Shown here: piece after piece, positions 1 to 7,800 of the stretch | Layout: every line of letters begins with the position of its first letter | Numbering within the stretch: position 1 is the first letter of the stretch | Origin: Gemmataceae bacterium | GTDB lineage: Bacteria; Planctomycetota; Planctomycetia; Gemmatales; Gemmataceae | Assembly (NCBI GenBank): GCA_025056835.1 | Contig: JANWVS010000016.1 | Span: 1 to 12,256, forward strand | Direction: 5' to 3' | Length of the DNA: 12,256 bases | The notes under the pieces: generated by a model | What the model was told of the DNA's origin: nothing | The model's input: the letters and a program-made list of their open reading frames with translations, nothing else | The model's database searches: none | Program-made: the position numbers and the translations under genes

Positions 1-2214
1 CAATTCCGGCGTCGAACTGACGGCGGGAACGGACGGAGCGGCGGCAGACGAGAGCGGCCCTGCCGCGGGCGTGGCAGTCGCGGCGGCCTCCTTGTTCGCC
101 GTCGCCGCGGCGGCGGTCGTCGGCCGGGGAGGCGGTCCCGCAGCCGCGCCGGCGCTGGGCGATCCCGCCGTGGGTTCCGCTGGCGGCGGTAATTCCAGCA
201 CTTCGAGGTTGATCAGCTGCGGAGGCCCGATCACTTCCTGGCCGACCTCGACGAAGCAGGCGGGGTTGTCGATGGGGCGGGGTCGTTCTCGACAGACGCG
301 GGCCAGACTTCGTTCACGTTCGTGGTCGACGGCGCGGCGATGGGCGATTTCCGGCAGCGGTCCCTCGGCGATGAAGATGTTGTTGTGGGCCAGCAGGGTG
401 CCTTTGGCCCATTCGAAGCGCGCCAAGGCGCTGTTGTACTCCGCGATCGCCTCAAATTCTTTGAGTTGCGCCTGAGCGAGGCGGCGTTGCATGTCGAGCA
501 TGAAATCGGCGAAGGTCGCCTTTCCGGCGACGGCTTCCTTGAAGCGCGCCTCGACGCTTTCGGCCCAGGCCTTCCGCTCCTGGCGGCGAATCTCGATCAA
601 GTCGTACCACTTGCTGAGGTCTTGATAGAAGGTGGTCACGATGCGTTTGGTGCGTTCTTCCTGGTCTTTGAGGGCGTAGTAGTTTTGCGCCAGCGCCAAG
701 CGCGCGGCGCGGACATTGGCGAATTCCGCGCGATAACCGAGCGGTACGCTCAACGACAAGCCGATGGTCCAATCGTTGTAGTGGTCGCTGATCAGGGATT
801 GGAGGGCGTTGTTGGTGCGAAGGCTGCCGCCACCATCGAGGACGGTGCCGTTGCCGTCGAGCCGATTGCCGAAGCCGACCGGCGAATACTGCGCAAACGC
901 TCGGGCGTCCGGTTTGAGGAAATTCTTTTGGAGCATTAATTGCATCTGCGCGATACGAACATTCTCGCGGGCAATCGCCAACTCCGGTCGGCGTTCGAGG
1001 GCGTCCTTGAGAGCGGCGGCGAAATCGGGCTGATAGGGGGCCAAGGTCGGCGGCGTGATCGGGACCAGGCGCGTGCCGTCGTCGTACGGCAGCCCCATCA
1101 GCCCGCGCAAGTGGCGTTCTTTTTCCAGGACGTTGGCCAAGGCCCCAAGACGTTCGCCGCGAAACTCTTCGTATTGGGCGAGGATCGGATAGTACTCGGC
1201 CGGCCCAATACGGCCGATGTCGAAGCGCGACTTGTTGATGAGCCACGACCGATGGGCAATTCGCAGCACTTCCTCGTAAGCGAACAAGTTGCCATAAGCC
1301 TGGTACAACTTCCAATACGCTTGCTCAATGTTGACCACGAGGGCGTTGAGCTGCCGCTCCAACTCGGCTTTCTGCTGATCGTGGCGCAGGCGCGCGATCA
1401 GGATGCCTTCGCCGGGGGCATTGAACGGACTGAGTTGGTTCTGGCGGTTGAGAAATTGGCCCAGTCCGGTGACGTTCAGCAGTACCGGATTGGGAGAGGC
1501 GCGGAGCAGCTGGTTGATTTCGACGCCGTAATTTTGCCACAGGGGCAATTCGATGCCGATGAGCGCTCGAGTGGTGTACGACGGGTTGAGAACGCCGAAA
1601 TTCCCCAGCGGCGGCGTGCTGAGTAAGCGGTACTCGGTTTGAAAACCGGTGTGGATGAAACCGCCGGTGGGCAAGGCTTTGAACAAGCCGGTTGCCGCGA
1701 CGGTATTGATGCCGTTGGTGAACGACTGAAGACCTTGTTGGAAATTGTCGGTGTTCTGCGTGATGAAACTGGAGACCCACTGGACGTCGAAGCGCGACAG
1801 CTGGTTCTCGATATAAGTTTGGGCGATGGCCGGTTGCAGCGCCAGGACGCGGATCGACTCAGAGATTTGCGTCGGCGTCAGACCGGCGCTGGCGAGCGTG
1901 TCGTCAACCGTGCCGCCGTTGGCGGTGGCGGCCAGACGGCTGTTGGTGTTGCCGTTCTCCAGGCCGATGGCCAGACATTCCTCCAGGGTAATGTAGCGCG
2001 GCGGGCGATCGGGATGCCGCACGTCCGGCGGAGTGGGGGCGTCGGCGAGGTTCGGCTGGATGACTTTCTGCGGCTGAGTTTCCAAGGCCGGCGGAAGGCT
2101 ATCGCCCAGGCGCTGCAAGTCGCTTTCGGCGATGAACAACGGCCGGGTGCAGCCCGCGTTGATCGCGCAGGCCAAAGCCGCTCCCATCAGCATGGCTCGC
2201 CAATGACGCATCAT
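1..2214 (-). CDS. TolC-family outer membrane channel protein, probable lipoprotein (3' end off the left edge)
   Basis: One uninterrupted frame runs from two adjacent ATG codons (2214-2212 and 2211-2209) to the window edge, giving 738 codons with no stop, so the C-terminus is missing. The N-terminus has a short signal-like stretch ending in Ala-Gly-Cys at Cys22. The lipobox is weak (Asn at -3), so lipidation is probable but unproven. Two OEP-type regions follow, about residues 74-375 (starting YITLEECLAIGLENGN) and 392-612, with the long Ala/Gln/Glu/Arg-rich helices typical of TolC, for example around 569-605 (FADFMLDMQRRLAQAQ). The family forms trimeric outer-membrane tunnels for efflux pumps or type I secretion. 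The protein is much longer than the usual 420-500 residues because it carries an insert in the first repeat (about 90-270) and an Ala/Pro-rich tail after residue 675. No pump partner is visible here; the upstream same-strand gene is a DUF4175-like membrane protein. No strong Shine-Dalgarno precedes the start, only GGGGTG close to the ATG. Confidence 0.88.
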   Translation of the reverse strand, partial: MMRHWRAMLMGAALACAINAGCTRPLFIAESDLQRLGDSLPPALETQPQKVIQPNLADAPTPPDVRHPDRPPRYITLEECLAIGLENGNTNSRLAATANGGTVDDTLASAGLTPTQISESIRVLALQPAIAQTYIENQLSRFDVQWVSSFITQNTDNFQQGLQSFTNGINTVAATGLFKALPTGGFIHTGFQTEYRLLSTPPLGNFGVLNPSYTTRALIGIELPLWQNYGVEINQLLRASPNPVLLNVTGLGQFLNRQNQLSPFNAPGEGILIARLRHDQQKAELERQLNALVVNIEQAYWKLYQAYGNLFAYEEVLRIAHRSWLINKSRFDIGRIGPAEYYPILAQYEEFRGERLGALANVLEKERHLRGLMGLPYDDGTRLVPITPPTLAPYQPDFAAALKDALERRPELAIARENVRIAQMQLMLQKNFLKPDARAFAQYSPVGFGNRLDGNGTVLDGGGSLRTNNALQSLISDHYNDWTIGLSLSVPLGYRAEFANVRAARLALAQNYYALKDQEERTKRIVTTFYQDLSKWYDLIEIRRQERKAWAESVEARFKEAVAGKATFADFMLDMQRRLAQAQLKEFEAIAEYNSALARFEWAKGTLLAHNNIFIAEGPLPEIAHRRAVDHERERSLARVCRERPRPIDNPACFVEVGQEVIGPPQLINLEVLELPPPAEPTAGSPSAGAAAGPPPRPTTAAAATANKEAAATATPAAGPLSSAAAPSVPAVSSTPEL

Positions 2215-2237
2215 TCACCCCGTGGCAATCCTGGGAC

Positions 2238-2272
2238 TCGCGCCGGCGCAGCGCAGGGGCGGACCGGCGCGA
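2238..2272 (-). promoter_or_regulatory. Perfect 9-bp inverted repeat in the TolC gene leader
   Basis: TCGCGCCGG (2238-2246) and CCGGCGCGA (2264-2272) are perfect inverted copies separated by 17 bases. In the minus-strand direction the element lies about 24-58 bases upstream of the TolC start. It could form a very stable RNA hairpin just before the ribosome site, or be a dyad operator. There is no T-run after it, so a simple intrinsic terminator is unlikely. In GC-rich DNA some such dyads arise by chance; the role is inference. Confidence 0.4.
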
Positions 2273-2273
2273 A

Positions 2274-2306
2274 GCACGCTGGTGTTATCGGCAAGCGCAC
2301 GCTGGT
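2274..2306. repeat. Direct repeat GCACGCTGGT, two copies 23 bp apart
   Basis: GCACGCTGGT occurs at 2274-2283 and again at 2297-2306. The 23-bp period is close to two helical turns, so the copies face nearly the same side of the DNA. They lie about 60-92 bp upstream of the TolC start, directly beside the inverted repeat. This is compatible with a pair of transcription-factor half-sites, but no factor can be named. The rest of the gap (2307-2502) holds no gene or clear promoter that I can support. Confidence 0.35.
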
Positions 2307-2502
2307 AATGCAGGAAAAGTCTGCCGCGGGTAGCGGTTGTACCGAAGATTCAGCAAATGCCGGCAGCAACGAGCACCGCCGCGGGAACGCTTCGCTGCGC
2401 CGTCGGCCGAGCTTTGGCGATTTACGGCCACGGCGCAAACTAAGCGAACTCGTTGACCGGGAAGGACACGCTGACCAGCCAAGCGACGTCGAGCGCCCTG
2501 GA

Positions 2503-4407
2503 TTACTTGGGACCAAACACGACGCCTTGCTTCTCGGCCAATTCGCGCAGCCGGCGCTCTTCTTGCAAGGCATCGACATACCACCGGCCGAAATCGCTTG
2601 CCGAAATGATCGGCCGCGTGCGGATTTCCGAGCGGGCGGAGGGCCGCTTCGAGGCCGGGTCCTTGTCCGCGAAGACCTCGACACAGAACTCGAAGTAATC
2701 GCCGACACGCAACGTCACCAGCCCGCCTTTGCCATCCGGGATTCCCTTCGTGGAAAAATCGAAGCGGCCGCCGCCGAGGGTACGACCGAGGACCTGGTCG
2801 GGTTTCGGCGAGGGTACGGCGTGAAAATAAACCGAGGCATCCGCCGGGCTGTTGACAAACACGCCGCGCTTGGGATCGAAAGGCCCCGAAGCCGGCGTCG
2901 CTTCGGTCTCCGGTAATTCGAGCACACGCCAAGGCTCTTCTTTGACTTCTTCGTTGCCGCTCTCGGCCTTGCGGATGATGCGATACAGGAAACGTGCCCG
3001 CCCCAGACCGTACGGTCCATGGGCGAGGTAGCCGACCCGCAACTTCTCCCCAGGCACCACGGGCAGGCCATCGACTTCGTAGTCGCTCCACGGCTCATCA
3101 GGGCCTAGCGGGCCCAAGGGCGGAAATTGTTCCTTGAGCAAGACCACCTGCGGTGGTTCCTCCGGGACGACGCGCACCGTCCGGCGCGGCGCCGGGACAT
3201 TTGCGAAGCCGTGGTCATCGACGACGACAATGCGATAACCGGTTTCTTCCGGCCGCAAATCGAACGTCCCCTGGGCCTTGGTCCCATCGGCGTCGAGGTC
3301 GAGCGGCACTTCGCGCGAAACAGCGGGTGGAGCGTCGTGTTCCGTGCCCGCCGCCGCTTGTTCCAGCTGCACGACGGCGCGCCGCACCGGTCGTTGGGTG
3401 TGCACGATCAGGCGCACCGCAGAACCGGGTATGCCGACCACGTCGCCGCGTCCTTGGGCCACTTCGTAGCGGCTGCCGTCGGGCCGCGTGCCGCAATACG
3501 TCGGGAGCTGAAGCCAAGCCTGGTGCTCGGTGACGACAGGCCGCGGCACCATTTTGACGAAGCCGGGGCGGCGCAAACGGCCGTCCCGCAGGCGTGCCGT
3601 GTAGCTGAAGGGGCGCGACGTCGGCGTCGGCCGGGCCTCGAAGATGGCATCGCTGCCGTCGAAGCGAGCAAAGTCGAGAGGGTACTCCTCGCGCGGCTGC
3701 CCCTGCGGTATCACCACCACGGTGCCGCGCCACGACGGATCAAGCACCGCTCCGCGCACGCGAAAAGCGAGCACGAATTTCTCATCGGCCGGTAAAACGG
3801 CGTCCAGAGCCACGGCCTCGATGGCCACCGACCGCGGTATCTCCCAGTCGGCCAGGAACTGTCGGGCCAGGAGTACGCCCGTCAGCTGCGGCGCCAACCC
3901 GAGCGACAGCGCCGCGACGGCAAGCACCGGCAACAGCAACAGCCCGGCCCGTCGGAGGCGGGTATGGTCGGCGACGGCCGCGAAATCGAGCGTCGCGGCG
4001 CGCTGCTCGGCTTCGCGCCGCACGACCGCGATCAGCTCGGCCGACATGCCGTCGGTTTGCGCACCTGGGCGCGACAGCTGCACGGTCGTAATGAGCCGGT
4101 GGGCCAGGTCCTGGTGGCGCTCTTCCACCCACAGGGCCAGTTCATCATCGCTGAGGCGGCGGATCAACGGGCGGGCGATGAACCACAGACCGGCACCGGC
4201 CGCGAGCATCAGCTGCCACGCGAAGAACAAGCGGCGGACCGGCCATGGCGTGTCGCGCTGGCGATCGATCCACCAGTCGACACAACAAGCCGCGATCAAG
4301 GCGGCCATCACGACCGCCAACCATTGCGCGGCGCCCCACGCCAACGCCACAAGGCGCTCGCGACGGCGTAATGTTGCGAGACGACGGGTCAAGAGCGATA
4401 ACGTCAT
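2503..4407 (-). CDS. DUF4175-like inner-membrane protein with large periplasmic region
   Basis: 634 residues starting at MTLSLLTRRL and ending at TAA. The frame is open further upstream (to 4518), but those codons are non-hydrophobic filler and would overlap the divergent promoter, so the ATG at 4407 is chosen. Membrane helices are visible at about 21-43, 59-78 and 153-173, with Arg-rich flanks placing the N-terminus and the 80-152 loop inside. Residues 174-634 should then be periplasmic. That part is beta-rich and includes a typical YRIVVVDDHGF...VRVVPEEPPQVVLL stretch (391-424) and a second beta region with RVGDYFEFCVEVFADKDP (567-584), ending in a charged helix (606-628). This resembles DUF4175-type proteins found in planctomycetes, sometimes near MoxR/DUF58/Bat-type genes (from memory), but no such genes are in the window. 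Their biochemical role is unknown to me. The usual long coiled-coil C-terminal part seems absent. No clear Shine-Dalgarno is seen. Confidence 0.85.
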   Translation of the reverse strand: MTLSLLTRRLATLRRRERLVALAWGAAQWLAVVMAALIAACCVDWWIDRQRDTPWPVRRLFFAWQLMLAAGAGLWFIARPLIRRLSDDELALWVEERHQDLAHRLITTVQLSRPGAQTDGMSAELIAVVRREAEQRAATLDFAAVADHTRLRRAGLLLLPVLAVAALSLGLAPQLTGVLLARQFLADWEIPRSVAIEAVALDAVLPADEKFVLAFRVRGAVLDPSWRGTVVVIPQGQPREEYPLDFARFDGSDAIFEARPTPTSRPFSYTARLRDGRLRRPGFVKMVPRPVVTEHQAWLQLPTYCGTRPDGSRYEVAQGRGDVVGIPGSAVRLIVHTQRPVRRAVVQLEQAAAGTEHDAPPAVSREVPLDLDADGTKAQGTFDLRPEETGYRIVVVDDHGFANVPAPRRTVRVVPEEPPQVVLLKEQFPPLGPLGPDEPWSDYEVDGLPVVPGEKLRVGYLAHGPYGLGRARFLYRIIRKAESGNEEVKEEPWRVLELPETEATPASGPFDPKRGVFVNSPADASVYFHAVPSPKPDQVLGRTLGGGRFDFSTKGIPDGKGGLVTLRVGDYFEFCVEVFADKDPASKRPSARSEIRTRPIISASDFGRWYVDALQEERRLRELAEKQGVVFGPK

Positions 4408-4427
4408 GCCACTGGCAGGGTGGGTGC

Positions 4428-4456
4428 TCGTCAAGCGTCTTCTGACATGATATGAT
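4428..4456 (+). promoter_or_regulatory. Sigma70-type extended -10 promoter for the 76-residue protein gene
   Basis: The -10 box TATGAT (4451-4456, 5 of 6 to consensus) is preceded by TGA (4448-4450), giving a TGn extended -10. A -35 match TCGTCA (4428-4433, 4 of 6) sits at a 17-bp spacing. Transcription would start near 4463, leaving a leader of about 37 bases with an AAGGA ribosome site at 4487-4491. Located between divergent genes, it also lies upstream of the minus-strand membrane protein gene. Predicted by eye only. Confidence 0.5.
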
Positions 4457-4499
4457 GCCCCCCAACCGAATTCACCGGGATTTTCCAAGGAACGCAACC

Positions 4500-4730
4500 A
4501 TGGCCAAGCCGTGTCCAATCACCCGCAAGCACTTCCGTGAACACGCTAAGCCGATTGAAGTCGTGATTAACGGCGTTCCCATGATTGCCGAGGTCAAGGA
4601 GTTTGCCACGGGATCTTTGGGGTGGAACAACAGCAGCAAGACGACGATCACCGTCGGCGGCACGCCGGTCGCCGTGCAGGTGGGCCTGAACCTCACCATC
4701 GTCGGCAGCAAGGATTTGCCCAAGGAGTGA
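4500..4730 (+). CDS. Small hypothetical protein, 76 aa
   Basis: Starts MAKPCPITRKHF and ends GSKDLPKE. AAGGA (4487-4491) lies 8 bases before this ATG, which decides for it over an in-frame ATG at 4452 that sits inside the -10 box. There is no signal peptide or membrane segment, so it should be cytoplasmic. It has a basic, helix-like N-terminus (residues 1-17) followed by alternating hydrophobic stretches suggesting four or five beta strands: IEVVINGVPMIAEV (about 18-31), then TTITVGG and VAVQVGLNLTIVGS. I have an impression of similar short proteins in Gemmata-like genomes but cannot name a family or a function. The next gene starts 133 bp downstream on the same strand, so it may be read from the same transcript. 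The divergent neighbour is the DUF4175-like gene. Confidence 0.82.
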   Translation: MAKPCPITRKHFREHAKPIEVVINGVPMIAEVKEFATGSLGWNNSSKTTITVGGTPVAVQVGLNLTIVGSKDLPKE

Positions 4731-4776
4731 GCCGGCTTGCCGGCACTCTGACGGCGAGCGGACGGCGGCGGTCCGC
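4731..4776 (+). terminator. Two GC hairpins after the small gene; weak terminator or attenuator
   Basis: Directly after the stop codon GCCGGC-TT-GCCGGC (4731-4744) can fold with about 5 pairs and a 4-base loop. A second stem GCGGAC/GTCCGC (4758-4763 with 4771-4776, 7-base loop) follows. Neither has a T-run, so a classical intrinsic terminator is not shown. They may slow or partly end transcription before the large gene at 4864. The remaining spacer to 4863 holds only the AGGGA ribosome site (4855-4859). Confidence 0.25.
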
Positions 4777-4863
4777 CCGACAGGGCGCCCGATCGTAGGC
4801 CCCGCGGAAGGCGAATGTGCGCACGGCCAGCGCTCGACCAACGTAAAGAAGGCTAGGGAACCC

Positions 4864-7800
4864 ATGACCACCGAGACAAACCAATCAGCCTTGCCAACGC
4901 CCGAGCAAACGCCGTCGGAGACGCCGTCGCCCGCGGCGAATTCCGCTTCGGTCAGCGAATCGTCCGCCGCCCTGGGCGAGGCGATTGCGTTGCCCCCTTT
5001 ACCCCCGCCGCCGCGGCTGGAAACGCTCGTCCTTCGGTGGACGAAATTCGACTACGTCCTGATCGCTTTGCTTTTGGTGTTGGCTTATTTTTTCGGGACG
5101 TCCAGTGCGAGCAATGCCGACTTCTGGCGCCATCTCGCTACCGGTCGGGCCCTTGCCGAAGGCGAATATCAATTCGGCGTCGATCCGTTTACCGTAGCGT
5201 CCACGGACGTCGATGGCATGCCGCGGTACTGGGCCAATCATTCGTGGTTGTACGATCTGGTACTGTACCGCGTCTGGAGCCTGGCAGGCGAGTATGGCAC
5301 CTATGCCGTGGTCGCCGGGCACGGCCTGTTGATGGTCGCGGTGACCTTGATTCTGTTGCGGACGCGAGCGGCTGATTCGGGGCCGGTGATGACCTTCATC
5401 GCTACGGCCTTGGCCCTGTTGGCGTGCAGCCAGGTCGTGATGCTCAATTCCCTCGTGGTCAGCTATGTGCTGTTCGCGGCCCTGGTGTTGTTCTTGCACC
5501 GCGGCGGCTATTGGAACAGTCTCAGCACGGCGGAGACTCCATGCCCGCGAACGGCCTGGGCGATCCCTCTGCTGTTTGCGGTTTGGGTCAACGTCGATCG
5601 CTGGTTTGTTTTGGGCTTAGGGCTGGCCGCGGCGGCGGTGCTTGGCAATGGGATAGCACGTCTGTTGGGTGGGCGCGTGCAAACACCGCTGCCGCGTCAA
5701 TGGTTCATGCTGGGCGGTTGTTTCGCGGCATGTCTGCTCAGTCCGCACCACGTCCACGCCTTCGCTATTCCGCCGGAATTGGGATATTTGTTCGGTCTGG
5801 GGGCGATTCCCCAGTTTGCCGCCCAAAATCCAGAGTTTCTGGCCGGCGGCGGCCTCGTCTGGCCATTTCATGCCGACTACCTCGGCAGCTTGTCGGTAGC
5901 CAAGGCTGGCTACTTCCTGCTGGTGGCCCTGAGTTTGGGGTCGTTCCTGGTCGTCGCCATCTCCAGCGGGCTTCGCAGCCTGCCCTGGTCGCGGTTGCTG
6001 GCCTGGTTGGCCGTGATCGCACTCAGTCTGGCACAATTTCGTTCGATCCCGTGGTTTGGATTGGTGGCAGGACCGATGTTCGTCTTCAACGGCACCGATG
6101 TCGCTCGACGCCGCCGGGAAAAGCCCGGCTGGGACCCCGAAGCCGTCTTCAACCCGCAGTTGGGACGCTTCGCCTGTGGCGTGCTCGTGATGTTGGGATT
6201 GGTCTTGGCATGGCCAGGGTGGCTCCACGGCCGGCCGATGACTCCCACCTCGCCGCGGCGCGTCGTTTGGCGAGTCACGGTCGATCCTTCGCTGCAAGCA
6301 GCGGCGGAAGCACTGCAACAGGACCAAGCCCGCCGCGTCTTTAACTTTACTAACGACATCGCTTCGTACTGCGCCTGGTTCGCCCCCGGCGTGCGCTGCT
6401 ACATCGACGACCGTTATGAGCTTTTTGCCGGCGAGGCGCCGCGCTTCATTAAAATTCGCAGCGAGTTGCGCGACGACGGCCGCGAAGCCCTCGGCTCCCA
6501 CCGCTTCCGTCGCGATTCCGAATGGCAACGCCTCTTTGGACAGCGGCAAATCGACCATTTGGTCCTGACTCGATTCGCCAGCGACCGGGATCAAGCCGTG
6601 GTGGCGGGTTTGTGTTGGCTCCAGGAACGCCACTGGACGCAGCGCTATGGCGACGGCCGAGCGATGGTTTTCCGCTACTCGCCCACCGAGATGAAACCAA
6701 CGGCCAGCATTGCCGACCAATGGCGCCGCGAGGCGTTCGGCCCGGTGCCTCCGGAGCGCCGCGCTCCCGCCAAGGGCAGTCTGCCGCCGCACGGCGGACT
6801 GCCGCTGGAGGAGCTTTACTTGTGGGGGCAGTCCGCTTTGCCGCCTTTGACCGCCCTCAAGCCGCGAGTGCATCTCGAGTATTTCACGCTGGTGAGCATG
6901 CACGCCCTGGTGACTTACGAGCCGGCGTGGCGCATCACGGCTTGGTTGGCGCCGGTCGGGCTGAGCGGCGTCGTGCCGCTGCACGTTTCCGGCCCGCCGA
7001 TCGCCTTGATTGAGAACTTTCCCAAGTCGCGCAAGGCGCCGCAGGCGACTTCGCTGTTTCAAGAGGTTCGGCCGCGCGATCCTGGACCGCCTGAAGCGCC
7101 GATCCTGATGATCCGTCTGGCGCGGCAGGCGGTACACGATCATCCGTACCAGGCTGACGGGCACTTCGCCCTTTACATGGCGTATCAACTGCAAGGTGAA
7201 GTCTTCGAAAAGCAGTGGACCACGCGGCACGGCGCGCCCCACGACGCCAGCGGTCGCAGCGCCATGCGCGAACTGCAAATGATCGCGGCTCTGCGCAACT
7301 ACCTCGAACTGCGTCCCGATGATTTCGGTGCCCGCGAGCAGCTCGCGCAAATGTTTCTGAAGCTGAACCATCTGGACGCGGTCCTGGAAGAATTGACGAT
7401 TGCCCACAAGACCGTCGTGCCGTTGCGGCAATCGGCGCGGGACAAGAAAGCCGCCGAATTCCTCAAGAAAAAGGAAAAGGACCTGGGCGACGCCATCAAG
7501 CGGCTGGAGAAGGACATTAAACGACGCCACGAAGACCTGAAGCTGCAAGCGGCCGGCATGGAACCGTTGCGGAAGTTCGAAATCGCCGTGTTGAAACCGT
7601 ACCGCAGCAGCGACCCACAAGCGCCCCGCGGCATGGGGCTGACGCTGGAGGGGCTTAAACTACTCGACAGCGTTTCGCCGTTTTCCCTTCCGCAGGAAGC
7701 CCGCGCACCATTCCACGACCTGCGCTTTCGACTCTACATGCAGCTTGGGAAAATCGCGGAAGCCTACGACGATCTGCAAAAGCTCCTCGACTCCGGCTCG

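Noticed and set aside
452..1315. A 287-codon minus-strand frame inside the TolC gene
   Set aside because: It is a shifted frame. The TolC frame is continuous across the region with OEP helices, so no frameshift or second gene is needed.
1639..2916. A 425-codon plus-strand frame covering the TolC start and part of the DUF4175-like gene
   Set aside because: It is antisense to two well-supported genes, has Arg/Gly/Asp-rich composition and no recognisable motif.
4452..4499. An upstream in-frame ATG for the 76-residue protein
   Set aside because: This ATG lies inside the predicted -10 box and has no ribosome site; the ATG at 4500 has AAGGA at the right distance.
4408..4518. N-terminal extension of the DUF4175-like protein
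   Set aside because: The extra 37 residues show no conserved or membrane character and would cover the divergent promoter and the start of the small gene.
5617..7620. A 667-codon open frame on the minus strand, antisense to the large membrane protein
   Set aside because: The translation is rich in Gln, His and Arg without domains or membrane segments. It is a by-product of GC-rich codon use in the plus-strand gene, which has clear family motifs.
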